Assembly: GCA_025403435.1 (NCBI GenBank)
Contig: CM046345.1
Coordinates: 20,454,809-20,518,808 of the forward strand
Direction: 5' to 3'
DNA from: Artocarpus heterophyllus
Taxonomy: Eukaryota > Streptophyta > Magnoliopsida > Rosales > Moraceae
Length of the DNA stretch: 64,000 bases
A program made the translations under genes and the position numbers. Of this stretch, positions 1 through 11,709 are shown piece after piece (the stretch's first letter is position 1; the number at the start of each line of letters is the position of its first letter). The notes under the pieces were generated by a model. The model saw nothing but the letters and a program-made list of their open reading frames with translations. It was not told the origin of the DNA and did no database searches.

Positions 1-210
1 AAACAACACAAGCTCCATAAGTAAGGAAAGTTGCCACGAAATCACAAAGAATCAACCAAAGGCAACTTCGAATTTTATTTAGCAAACCAAAATTTTTCAT
101 TTCAAAGTGAACTTTCCAAAATCAAAACTATCACAAAATATTATAGGATAAATTCCTTACAGATTCATCAATTCTTGGTCTGGCACCCCTCCCAAAGCAC
201 ATTGACGATC

Positions 211-3200
211 TCATTTAGTCTCAGAATGGAGGCGAAAGATCGGCTTCAAAAGCAAGTGGTTGGCTCTAACAATAGATAGACCAAACTTCTCGGTCATGTC
301 AATGTCCACTGATTTTGTACCACTAGGAAGCTCCCAATTAAAGCAATGCACCAATTGAGCAAGAACCAAACGAATTGTAGTTAACCCCATTTGTAGTCCA
401 GGGCAACCTCTACGACCAGCCCCGAATGGAAGAAGCCGAAAGTCCCGGCCTCGAAAGTCAATGTTGTTCTCATTAATGAATCTTTCAGGATAAAATTCTT
501 CCACATTTTTCGACCATACATTTGGATCTCTTCCTATTGCCCAGGTGTTTATTATAATTCGAGATTTATTTGGAATATAATACCCTTCAATGGTTATGTC
601 CTTCATAGATTCGCGTGGGAGTAGTAATGGTACTACTGGATGTAGTCTAAAGCTCTCCTTTACCACCATGTCCAAATAAACTAAATTCCTCAAGTCCTTT
701 TCGTCGACAATAATTTTGTCCGTCCCGACGACACTCTCTAGCTCTTCTTGAACATTTTTCATCACTCTAGGATTCTTTAGAAGCTCAGACAATGCCCACT
801 CAATTAATGCAGATGAAGTATCAAGTGCAGCCGTCATCAGGTCTACCAAGATAGCTTTTAAGTTTGTTCGATCAATGATAAAAACATGTTCATCATGGGA
901 ATTCATGGGCTGGTTCATCAAGGAAAGCAACACGTCAATGAAATCATCATAATGCCCTTGTTTCCACCGACCAATTTGCTCGTGCTCTGCAATTATACGT
1001 TCGAACACTTTGTCCATGTCCTTGTTGACTTTTTTCATCTGTCTTTTGTATCCCTAAGGCAGAATAAAGAAGCAATAGGTAAAGAAAATATATAAGACTA
1101 TTCCTCCATTAATAAATAATAATTAGATGACAAAGGAATTTGTCAAGTTCGGCAGAGGTAGAAAATTTTGAGAGGGGCGTAGATTAAACTAAAGCCTGAA
1201 CTAAGCAACTAGCCTAACTATATATATCTATATATGTTTAACACCATCGTCTCTCTTTTAATCTTTTTTCTATGTATTTGTGTATTTTATTTTTTCTTTA
1301 AAATGAGTTAGTCTGTAGTTGAGTAACTTAAGCTAAATTCAATTTTGAAAGTTTGTAGTTAGCAAAATTAAGAATTTTCATAATGTGTCTGATTTTTTTT
1401 GTTCTAGGACATCATTGAAACATTTCAAAAACAATTATATTGATGTCTCGATAAAAATAGTTATTTTGCACTTAATTGCATGTAGAATCACTATGTTCTA
1501 GGCATTTAAATTTCATTTCATTTAATTCGTTTAATCTTTATTTTATTTAATTTGATTATATTTATTTTTATTGTATTTTATTTTAATTTTATAGAACTTT
1601 GTTTTATTTTAATTTCCCCTCTAATTATTTATTTTATTCTTATTTATGTGGGTAAATTAGGCACAGGGACACACATGAAAATTTGAAGCTAAAATGGGGC
1701 AAAAGGATAAAGAATTAGAATTTAAACTCGTCCAAAAGAAGCTCCACGTGCGAGAATCATACATGATAAGGAGCCACACTTCCCCCGATTAATTAGCGCC
1801 ATATGCGAGAATCATCCAAAAACAAACAAATTTTCAGCACCATTTTCATGGATTATTTTGTTTAATTTTGGTTATTTTTTTCAAAATTTTTAAATATAAC
1901 AATTGCAACAAAATTTTAAATAACTGAAATTAATATCAAAATCATACTTGACATACTTAATAATTAAACTTAATATAAATAATCTCACTTTAAAATTCAA
2001 GGGTGTTACACGTATGGGCTTGGTACTATATATACATTTAATTTGTTTTAAATTTTGCAGAAAGCGAGTATATATACAATGACCAGTGTATATATAAGAG
2101 CTTGGCAAAGCTCCGTTTAAAAATTAAAATAATAATTAAACAAAAAAACAACCTAAAGCAATAGAAAACCTTATTTCTTCTCATGATATAAGTTATGCAT
2201 GCAACATGGGTACACATAACTATATGATGAACGTCACACTTTAAAAAAAAAATTAATCGCTATAAACACATCAATACGTGGTGTGGTTGTCTATCATTTT
2301 CAGTCTCCAGCACTTGTCCGTACCGCTTTTTAGATAGCCAAAAATAAAAGGACAAGAAAAAACATAAAAAGGCTCTGGAGAAATCATTAATATACTATTG
2401 TTAATAATAATAATGAATTATTAAAAAACCCACCAAGCTTCCTGGGTAAATGTTATTTTTTCCAAGTGTCGGTGAAGTATCCTCCGACTCTATGCTCAAA
2501 AGTAACAAAAAAGAAAAAGCTTATGATAAATGTCAATCAGTAAACACCTAAACCAAGCAAGGGTCATTATTAACTAAACTAGAAAAAAATTTTGAAAACA
2601 AACCTGAAGATCAAGTGGCGCGAGATAAGGTACAAAATCAGCCATGTTGAAAGCTCCTGTTAAGCGCATAACCTCTTCAACGAGCCCCTTCAGATCATAT
2701 CTTTCGTCCCCAACATTCCTCCCCAATATTGTCCTACACGATATGTTCGCAATAATCTCCCCCACCTTCCTACTAACATCCACCACCTCCCCTGCCGCCG
2801 CGGCGTTCCTAAGCGACGCCACAACCGATGCAACTTCTTCCCTCCTCAATGCCGCAAAGGACTCGACCTTTGATGACGTCAGGAGCTGTAGAGTGCAGAA
2901 CTTCCGGACGTTGCGCCAGTACGGGCCGTACTCCGTGAACGCCATCCCCTTGGTACCGTACGATAGGTACACCGACGCTTGGACTTTAGGTCGGCTGGCA
3001 AAAACGTTGTCGTACGTTTTAAGAATTAGCTCGGCAGCTTGTGGCGAGGAGACGACGACGGTTGGGACACGCCCGAGACGCATGGACATGATTGGCCCGT
3101 ATTTCGTGGCTAGAGCTTGGAGACCTCGGTGCGGGAGTGGGGTCAGCAGGTGGAGATTCCCGATAATTGGTAGCTGCCAGGGACCCGGTGGCAGTTTCCG

Positions 3201-3287
3201 GCCATTTCCACGGAGGATTTGGAGAAGAAGGGAGAAAATAGGTCCGAGGATAACTAAGAGAATGGCTAAGAACGTTGTAGCAGACAT
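211..3287 (-). CDS. Cytochrome P450, CYP71 clan (copy 1), two exons
   Basis: A heme-thiolate monooxygenase, expected to be anchored in the ER membrane and to oxidise a small specialised metabolite using electrons from P450 reductase; the substrate cannot be read from sequence. Exons are 3287-2604 and 1053-211, with a GT-AG phase-0 intron (donor after ...LDLQ, acceptor before GYKRQM). The 508-residue product has a hydrophobic anchor at residues 4-24, a proline hinge LPPGPWQLP at 32-40, WxxxR of helix C at 124-128, AALDTSS of helix I at 303-309, ExxR (ESFR) at 361-364, PERF at 417-420 and FGAGRRGCPG at 438-447 with heme ligand Cys445. No stops or frameshifts are seen. I chose ATG 3287 because it sits just before the anchor and about 60 bp past a TATA-like box; an upstream in-frame ATG at 3332 is possible. 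The intron position and sequence resemble CYP71AU/CYP736-type enzymes; the exact subfamily is an inference. Confidence 0.9.
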
Positions 3288-3346
3288 GACGCTATTAAGG
3301 ACGAAATTTTCTAATAGATGACTGAGATGCATGTGAATGACTGAGT

Positions 3347-3360
3347 AATATTTATTTAAA
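3347..3360 (-). promoter_or_regulatory. TATA-like box of P450 copy 1
   Basis: On the minus strand this reads TTTAAATAAATATT, about 60 bp upstream of the preferred ATG at 3287 but only 15 bp upstream of the alternative ATG at 3332. That spacing favours translation from 3287. The same box stands in the same place upstream of copy 2, at about 29040-29054. Confidence 0.45.
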
Positions 3361-4929
3361 GGAGGGTAATACTGAGTCCCTCTTGAAACCTTATAATTGC
3401 TTTGATAGAAGAGTGAATAAGAGGGGAGGAAAAACGTTTTCCTCGTGATTTTCATCTTGTAGTTTTCATTTGTCGCTATAGCCAACCTGTAAGCTTATAG
3501 TACGAATGCTTCTTTTGTCAAAACTGCCCCCCTCTACTTGAGAGCAGTTTTTTTCGTCATCCATGACATCAATCCAGGAGAGAGATCTAAAAATCACTCT
3601 TCTCTCGGTGCGAATGACTGGAGGAACGAGAAATCCCGTCTTGACAACAACGAGAAGAGAAGTGCAACGCTGATGAAAGACTGTAAAAATAATGTGACAA
3701 TGTTAGATCGAGCTTAATTAATCTAATCATTTAAGATCTCATAAATATATTAAGCACTTGAACATTTTTTTTTACCAAGCGCTTTAGTTACAGCAATGTT
3801 GAGTGCGTCTATATGGATCGAATTTTTCTAAATTGTGTGCTATTCAAAGCATTAAACTATAAATTCTAACTATGAAAAGAAAAGAAGCCGAGCTTGATCC
3901 AAATGGAATCTATCTATCTATTCTATCTATAATCTGTATCTATATCTAATAATAATAACTATTATTTTTCTTTTTCCTTCTTCGTCTTCAAAGTTTCTAA
4001 CCTAGCTCTAGTTCTGCTTTCTTCAAAATGTTGAAATAGTAAAGAACATCCCTGAACTTCTTATTCACTAAGAAAGGCAACTCAACATATGTTGGATATG
4101 AGCTGTACGGTGAAAGGAAAGTAAGCTAGCAAGCTACTAGGTCACACATCCAATTCATATTGGATTATGTAAACAATCAACACAATATTACGTATGAGAA
4201 CCAATAACAAATATTAAAGCTTGTCAATCAGCCAATAGAAAGGGAGCACTTGCATCACTTATCCAATTATATGCTAAAGCTTGTACTGTACAAGTTGTAT
4301 AAAGCAAGTTGTCAAAAGTTGGAGAACCGATACTAGTGCTAGTCATACCGCCTGCAGCTAAATTGTAATAATCACTTAACATTTGCAGCTAAATTCCCAT
4401 ATACACGGCTTAGACACTAAAGCCAATTCTAGTTGCTGGGGACAAAGAGCTCCATTTTTAAATGTCTCTACTTCCATTTGGTATGATATTTCCTCAAAGG
4501 CGTCGTACCATTGGAAGATAGTGTGTTTACTTATAAACTGTCACACCTTCCTCAAGCGATGTCCATTGATGACTGCTAAAATCCCACATATTTTGGGGCC
4601 TAAAGTCCTCATTTGCCGCACTTCTGACTGGGCGATAACTTTGATACTATTTGCAACGACTTGCACCTCCACTTAATATGATATAGGCTTGCACAGTTTA
4701 TCTATTAAGCTCCACCCCAAAAGGCCTCGTATCATTGGGAGATGGTCTCTTTACTTACTAGCCATCACTTATATTTTTCCTCGAGTGATGTGGGACAAGA
4801 GCTTAACTTTTCTTGGCTTTTTTTTCCTCTTCTACTTGAGCACATAAGATATATTAAAACATTCCTCGATATTATTAACTTTCTAAAATGTATTTACAAC
4901 AATATGTTCTGAAGAGAGCGTAACAATGC

Positions 4930-5330
4930 CAACAATCTCAGCTCTCGAAGCATCTTAGGCATTTGTAAATGCAAGTTGAAAGGTGTACAAGCTGAAGCAT
5001 TTGTAATTTTACCCACTAAATTGTTTGTTATAGCTGTTTGGTTTACCTCTATATGTCCTTAATAAATTATCTCTCTAATCAAGTTAAACTTGCTTTCAAT
5101 GTGTATTTGCTTCTTGTGGTTTCAAGGTTCTTTTAATAGAGTTACTGCACCATTATTGTCACAATAAAGTTTTATAGGTGCAACAACCACTGCTACTGTC
5201 TTAAGATCTTGTGGGAAGTTTTACAGATATATAGCCTCTTTTGGAGCTTCAGTTGCAAGTACATTTCCAGCTTTAATTGTGTAGTCTGCATCATAACTTT
5301 TTTTCACATTCTACTAACTCACACTTCCAT
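4930..5330 (-). pseudogene. Ty1/copia RNase H 3' fragment, copy 1
   Basis: Minus-strand translation gives the end of a copia RNase H domain: an A-E-A-L-K-E-A-I-Y-L stretch, then P-I-K-L-Y-C-D-N-N-G-A-V and the HIxxKFNLIREII tail typical of the domain terminus. It has in-frame stops, including one inside the YLRNFPQD-equivalent and one after LLKEP. No LTR or other pol domain is attached. It sits at the edge of the duplicated P450 block and is shared with the other copy, so it predates the duplication. Confidence 0.7.
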
Positions 5331-5335
5331 CCATA

Positions 5336-6259
5336 TATTCCTAACTGTACGTTAGGAATTTTATTCCTATAAATTTTAAGCTGATATCTTATTTTCAATT
5401 TTTATTTTTTGGAATCACGTTTAATATTTTTATGAGAATAATTTTTGAGTGAAATTTTCTAAATAAATTATAAATTATTTTATGCTAATTTGTCTCCTAA
5501 ATTTTCAATTCTCCGTTCAAATAGATGAATCTAAGGCCACATGATTTGCACATGAATCACTCATAAGGACAAAAAGAGGTTTCATCCCTTTTAGTTTCAT
5601 TTCATATTTATACTCTCACTTGATACTTTTGTTTTTTATCTAAACTTTCATTTAGAAAGGGTTTGACTGCACATTTCTTCTCATTTTTAATGTATAACTT
5701 ATTTAATAAGTCAAAATTGTTCACCAATATTAGAATTTGAATACTTAAAGAAGATGAGTGACACATTAAAGATTATAAGATATCGGTGAATAATATCAAG
5801 AAAAAATATACGTACATTCCCTTCTTAAATAAAAGCAGATGAAGAAAACATTAAGTGAAAGTGTAAATGTGCAACAAAACCTGAGAATGATAAAATATTG
5901 TTTTTATCTTTACTAGTAATCCATATGCGAATCATGTGGAATTAATTTTGGTTATTTGAATGGTAAATCGAAAAAAGGAGATAAAATAAGGAGCTCTGAA
6001 ATAAGGTCAAAATGGTGATTTTTAAATTCAGGGGGCGAAATGAGGAGTTTTGAAAATTCAGGGAGTAAATTGATGATTTTTAAAGTTCAGGGGACAAAGT
6101 GAGGGAGACCTTAAAGTTTAAGGGCTGTTAGTGTAAACAACCCTAAATTGTTATTATTATTATTTAATATTAATACTAATATATCATATCAATATTTAAC
6201 TATTTGTAAACTGTAATGAAATAATACTATTATTATTAAACAATAATAAGATATAATAA
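5336..6259. other. Intergenic, no gene; short degenerate repeat
   Basis: No coding signal is seen on either strand. About 5990-6125 holds three or four imperfect repeats of a unit of about 37 bp built around AATTCAGGGxxxAAATGA. The remainder is AT-rich (for example 6150-6260, full of ATTATTAT). Confidence 0.6.
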
Positions 6260-7493
6260 TTATTAGCCCAAGAATGACTATTCAAGAGATGGGTGAATTA
6301 GGTTTTAAAAACTTTTTCTAATTATTGAAAAATTAGAATAAATAAGAAATTAAAAGGATAAGATAACTCTAGGAGACAAGGAACACAAATCACTAAATGA
6401 GCCAAACCAAACAACACACCCAAAATAACACAAATTTTGTAAATAATCAAGCTAATAAAGATCACTAAGAAAAATTATCAATCAAATAAAATTTGCAAAA
6501 ATAAAAGAATGAAGAAAAAAGAAAATGCAAACACGATTCATAGTGATTTGGCAACATGCCTACACCCACTGATACACGACTCGGCTTCTTCCACTATCTT
6601 CACCAACTTTTGTCATGATCACACCTTGTATACTCCAATGAATTCTTCGACCCAAAGCTCTTAAAACCTCTATAATCTGCCAATTTTATATGGAGATTGG
6701 CTAACCAAACAACCCCAAAATTATAAGACGTGGAAACCTATCATGCTTGTTCTAGTAAGGGCTTGGAGCATGCTTTCACTTACTAGCACCTCCAACAAAG
6801 AGTTTGGAGCTAGTTTATTAATGTGGGGGGCTTGTTCTAATGGCCAGGAGCTAGCTGTTAGAGGGGACGGTCAACCATCATACTTTTGGCTTGGTTGATC
6901 TAGCTATAGAGAACAACAACCCTCCAGGACAAGCCCGTCAACAGCCAAGCATTAGGCCTATCGATTAGGCTACACAGATAGCAACCTTATCTCAATTTTT
7001 GGCGAAAACGAAGATAATATTTAAAACTATTTAATTTTAATGTCAAAAATTAAACTTTAAGCTTTAAAATTAATAAAAAATATTTTGACCAAAAATATTT
7101 TTCAAATTTTAATCCATAAAAGCTTAAGATTTTCAAATTCAAAAATACTTTTGACACTAATAATTATGATCAAGTCTTAAGCCACAAATTTTGATAAAAA
7201 TCCTATATATGCTCTAACACCATACAAGCGCAAAGATGAATTTTAACCTATTTTTTCCAATACTTTTTTTATGTTTTTCTTTAAGCTCCAGATGCTTGGT
7301 TTTAAGAATTCATCTTCACATTATAAGCTCCAAACATTTTCTTGATGCCTACTTCAAGTGCTCTTGAGTTTCTAAAAATCTTCAATAATTATAAAGCTTC
7401 ATACTCAAGATAAAATCATTAGTAGCATATTAATATTTGTTTGTTATCCTTAAAACACTAAAAATTTTACTAATTGAAATCTTGGAGCAAACA
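6260..7493 (-). mobile_element. LTR remnant of a minus-strand retroelement
   Basis: On the minus strand a polypurine tract, CAAAAAGGGGGAGAT (7508-7494), directly precedes TGTTTGCTCCAAG at 7493. This is the usual arrangement of a 3' LTR start in plant copia elements, which often have a TTTTGTCATCATC stretch just before the tract, also present here. The segment from 7493 leftwards contains LTR-like sequence ending near CCTAATTCACCCATCTCTTG (about 6300-6260). The left boundary is approximate. There is no coding capacity. Confidence 0.5.
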
Positions 7494-8600
7494 ATCTCCC
7501 CCTTTTTGATGATGACAAAAAATTGATTGTTTAAGGTAAAAATAAATAGAAAAAAATTGTATAAGATAAATACAGATATAAGACAAATTCCTTATCAAAT
7601 AATATACCTTAGACTCTCCCTTTCAAATGTATAGTATGCCTCATTGATAAAAATTAGAGAGAGCAAGATCCTCCCTCTTGCTATGTTAAACTAAGACACA
7701 GAATCGAAATTCAACAATGCAGAATGCTAATTATATGTCTCTCCCCCTTAATCATAGAAGAAAATACACAAAGCAATCAACTAACTTCTCCCCTTTTGCC
7801 ATCAACAAAAAGAAAGAAAACATATATTCTAAAATATCCATATATCCATGTATCCATAATGCTGAAACATAAGCCAAAGAAAGTGTCAATATCCAAAACC
7901 ATCGTTCAACACATACTTATACAAAAGAGGAAATAAATAATGAAGATGTCCAAATACAAATAAAACATGAACTAGAACAAATAAAAATGAAAATGGTCAA
8001 AATTAGCAAAATCGAGAGTACAAAAACAACTCAAGGAGGAGGTTGCTCGTGCAGGTTGAATTGTCGACGTTCCTTAAAAATACTCCCCATGTTGGAGTTG
8101 ACACTTGCAAATTGAGTGTCAACATGGGATTGAAATGAATTGAAGCTAGACTCAAAGTTGTCAAAGCATGTATGCAATGAATAAATCTGTGAAAGAAGAA
8201 ACTAGTTAGGATCCCCAAAGGGTGATCCACGTTGTGGTTCTTGTTGCCGTTCTTCCATCGCTACATCCGTCACAAAGTGAGTTTCAGTGTGAGCAAATTC
8301 TTGGTGTTCCCCTTCATTTGGATGAGAAGCTCAACCAACTTCACGTCTAGTGATCCAAATTCCATTTACAAGTGTACAACCCCTTTTCTTTATGTTAGAA
8401 CTACTAAAGAAGGAATGTTAAGATGGCTGGTACTTTTCAGTCTCAAGAATAAGAAGAACCTCAAATTGCTTAAAAAATTTTAGTCAACGGCATTCCATAA
8501 GGCAACAAGTTCTTGGTCTTCCTACTAGGTGCATCAATCATTCGATGGAGATTAATGTGGCGTAGGTTGACTCTAGTCCTTGATAACAATTAATAAAGGA
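7494..8600 (-). pseudogene. Retroelement 3' region and degraded plant-transposon-protein ORF
   Basis: Minus-strand frames read, in pieces, a stretch resembling the putative plant transposon protein domain found in plant LTR elements: KNSLPYGMPLTKIFK-like, then GIW...HPNEEEHQEFAHTET and DPNQFLLSQIYSLHTCFDN, then a helical tail. Parts are best read in the sister copy at 18756-19250, where the same frame is cleaner. Frameshifts and stops break it in both copies. The region from 8000 down to 7494 is non-coding and purine-rich on the minus strand, consistent with the element's 3' untranslated region before its polypurine tract and LTR. Family assignment is from remembered domain features. Confidence 0.45.
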
Positions 8601-11132
8601 GATGGATATTTAGGTTTGTAAGCTCACCTTTATGTTCTTTCTTGGGTAAAAAGTTTGTGGAAATAATATGATGGAGGCAAATCTGTACAGAGGCTGCTCG
8701 GCGTAGAGGCCTCTCCAGCAATATGTTCGAGGGACCTGCCAGGCTCCGGCCAGAGAACCTAATCCCTTAACACCTCCCTTAGAAATCTCATATCTCCTCA
8801 TCACTCTACCTGCCTCCACACCAACCGTGCCTCTAAAAAACCTAACATCGCAAGCAAAGAAATCGCTCGAGATTGAAATCTGCTGACGGGTAATCGTTTA
8901 CTAACAAGACCGTTTAAAAGAGATCACGATGGTTGGATTGGCATCTCCTGCTCCATGATGCACCAAGGAGATCATGTGTCATTGTCGCAGCCGTTCATAA
9001 CAAGAACGACTAGATATACGAAGATGAGGACCCTGTTCCTCAACGAGATTAGCGATCTCCTCCACACTTTAGGTGATTTGCAAATCTCCCCTCATGCCAT
9101 TATGGGTGCGTGGAGATCGCCGATGAGCTCCTCTATGTGGGGAGATTGATGACGAGCTTTGTTATTTTTTTTTTTATTTTCGTGGATGTGTATTTTGTAA
9201 CGTATTTTTTGTTTTTCTATGTATCATTTGTGGTTTTGGGTTTTTTTTTTCTAATTTTTTAATAATTTTGGCTGCCATTCTATCATATAATAGTTACAGG
9301 TAGATATGGGCGGTTAATTGTTGTATACAAACCAGTGACTATAGATAATCGCTATAGATACTAGCTGGTATTTCAAGTATATATTTGACATTTCTCTTTG
9401 AACATATCAATCCAAGTATGAGATTTGTCATATATTTTTTGAGAATTTTTTATAAATGTATTTTGAAACTTGCTTCTTATACATGCACACATGTTTTAGT
9501 GTAGTACGTATATTTTAAACATGTGATATGAACAGTAGTCAGACACAATGTTTTTAAATGAGACATAAATAAATACGTTTAAATTTTAACTGTATAGCAT
9601 AACATATGACTTTCTCTATTTGTATATAGCCCCATTTCACTGAGCCCTTCACAAAAATGCAATAGATTTAAAGCTTGGATTTATTTATGCCATAAAAAAA
9701 TATTTACGAAGAATGCTACAGCCACATCATCACTTATATTAGAAATACCTAAATATACCCTTAACATATTGGCCAATATTCAAAGAGAGAGAGAGAGAAA
9801 AAAAACAAAGAAAGAGAAAATACTAGGTTTAATCTATGGGTATATAGTTAGTATATAAAATACTACTTATGTCGCTGTGGCATATTTTCAAATTGTTTTT
9901 TAACATATGGTATAAATCAATCCAATTGTAGAATGAGTGGCATATAACATAAGAATGATTATATTTACACCCACTAAATTCATTACTGTCCCTACCAAAT
10001 TATAATTTATGTTTATTACAGGTGTACCCTATATTAAAATTACATTAAAACCTAATAATATACCCCCACATGAGCTATAAATGGAAACAAGATTATTTTC
10101 AAATAAATGAAAAAGCATACACCCACATTTACTATAATTAGAATGTATTTTCAAAGGAACCAAAAAAATGTCCCCACATCTTTGTTAAACACTATAACTT
10201 TATCTTCATAAACCCTAAACTTTTCTCTATCAAAGTCTTCCAAAATTTTAATGCAGGTTCATGTGAAAAAAAAAAAAAGCATGTCTCTTGAAGAGTCAAC
10301 AAAAACTAAAGTATGCATTTCTGATATTTAGTTTCTTAGAGTTAAATATTTTTTTTTCTGATAATAATAAATTATTATTATTGTTGTTGTTGTTGTTGTT
10401 GTTATGAAAATAACTTCTTTTACTATTGTTTATACTATTTGCTTTTCCTTTTATTTTGTTTTTGAATAGTGCACTATGAAAATGTTGGGGATAATTTTAC
10501 AATAGATTATACTAATATATTCAACTTTAACAGGGTAAATACATTAAGATTTCATTATTGTTTCCATAAAAAGGGTAATTTTATCTAATATATTTAAAAT
10601 AAATGAAGATTGAAGTTAGAGTGGTGTTATGAAAGGTTATATTACAAAAATAATATCTATAAAAGGATCTATTTTTCAAAACTTTATTAGAGGAGCATTA
10701 AATGTTGGGGATATTTTTAAATTTTTGGGTGTCATAAATATCTCCATTTTACTACTAAACAATAGGCCCAAGAAAAATGTGAAGAAGAAAGCTTATTGAG
10801 GACACATCGCCCATGCTTGTCAAGTAGGAGCCCAACGGTTCCTCAAGCCCAACTACTCGGTACTTCCGAAAACAAAATTAAAAAAAAAAAAGAAAAAGAA
10901 AAACAAGGAATAGAGCAGTGACTTACAAATTAGCGTGAACGTATACGACGGGAATTGGCTTTTGTGGAAGATTTTGATTTGGATTTGGGATATAAGCAAA
11001 GGCTATGGGATATGGATCTGGGCATAGGGAGTTTAGAGAAGTTGAGTTAGCTGGAAATAGAAAGAGTTGATTTGAAAAAGGTACAAATGTATGTATCAAA
11101 TATGTTTTAAAGGTGTACATTAATAAAATCAA
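8132..11132. repeat. Duplicated intergenic block, copy 1
   Basis: This matches 18756-21971 and continues into 25176-25460 in the same orientation. Both copies hold the degraded retroelement ORF, a conserved stretch starting CTCCCTTAGAAATCTCATAT, AT-rich sequence and an (ATT)n(TTG)n microsatellite at 10372-10403. Indels occur: 8672-8785 here is replaced in copy 2 by a different segment of about 540 bp. I see no intact gene. The block ends abruptly at 11132, where the truncated gypsy element begins; in copy 2 the corresponding sequence runs on to the P450. Confidence 0.85.
10372..10403. repeat. (ATT)n(TTG)n microsatellite
   Basis: A compound trinucleotide run, conserved in the sister block at about 21495-21529 with a different repeat number. 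It supports common descent of the two blocks. Confidence 0.9.
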
Positions 11133-11669
11133 TGTTTTATATGTGGGCGAAAAGATCATTTTGCTAAGAACTGCCCCAATTAGACGAATGCCCAGGCCTA
11201 GTAGAGAGCTCCTCCTCAAGCCCAACATCATCAGATGCAAGCTTCCTTAGAAGGGCCCCTGATTAGTCAAGGAAGACTTGAAGCTCCACCTACGAATGCC
11301 CACATATATGCCATGACAAAGGAACAAGTGGCTGCTGAAGCCTCAAATGCGGTCACTGGTCAGATAACAAGCCTTTCTATTAATGCCTATGTTCTTTTCG
11401 ATACGGGTGCCACACATTCTTTTGCATCCACATTATTTATTAAGAAGTTAGGGGTTCGTTTAGAGCCTATGAGACAGGGATTCACTACGACACTACCCTC
11501 CGAGGAAGTGATATTATCTACGCACTGTCTACGTACAGTACCCCTATGGATTTTTGATAGGAAACTTTTCATCGACCTCATTGTGATCGACATGTATGAC
11601 TACGATATGATTCTTGGGATGGATTTTCTGAGCAAGTACAATGCTTCTATCAAATGCCAAGAAAAGTGA
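11133..11669 (+). pseudogene. gypsy gag zinc knuckle and aspartic protease
   Basis: From 11133 the frame reads CFICGRKDHFAKNC, a C-X2-C-X4-H-X4-C knuckle, then runs in frame into the protease through three stops (TAG at 11181, 11199 and 11202). The open segment 11235-11669 contains the active-site motif FDTGATHSF at about residues 56-64 and ILGMDFLSKY near the end, as in gypsy proteases. ATG 11235 is only the first ATG after the stops, not a natural start. The frame closes at TGA 11667, and the next domain is in another frame, so a frameshift separates them. Confidence 0.85.
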
Positions 11670-11709
11670 TCTTCCATCCTGAAGGCAATTAAAAGTTCAT
11701 GATGTTGGC

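Larger units (their letters stand above)
146..5335. repeat. P450 segmental duplication, copy 1
   Basis: This block holds P450 copy 1, its intron, about 2 kb of upstream DNA and an old copia RNase H fragment. It matches about 25784-30790 base by base in the same orientation with small indels. The match starts at GGATAAATTCC and ends inside the copia fragment (TTCCATCCATATA). One visible indel is at about 4545-4770, where copy 1 has about 200 bp that copy 2 lacks. The 1551 bp intron (1054-2603) aligns along its length and has no ORF of note. Confidence 0.9.

Noticed and set aside
2644..3321. 225-codon plus-strand ORF
   Set aside because: Antisense shadow of P450 exon 1; the same happens at 28377-29015 opposite copy 2. 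GC-rich codon thirds on the coding strand explain the lack of stops.
8232..8483. 83-codon plus-strand ORF repeated at 18852-19103
   Set aside because: Conserved because of the block duplication; the meaningful reading is the minus-strand retroelement fragment.
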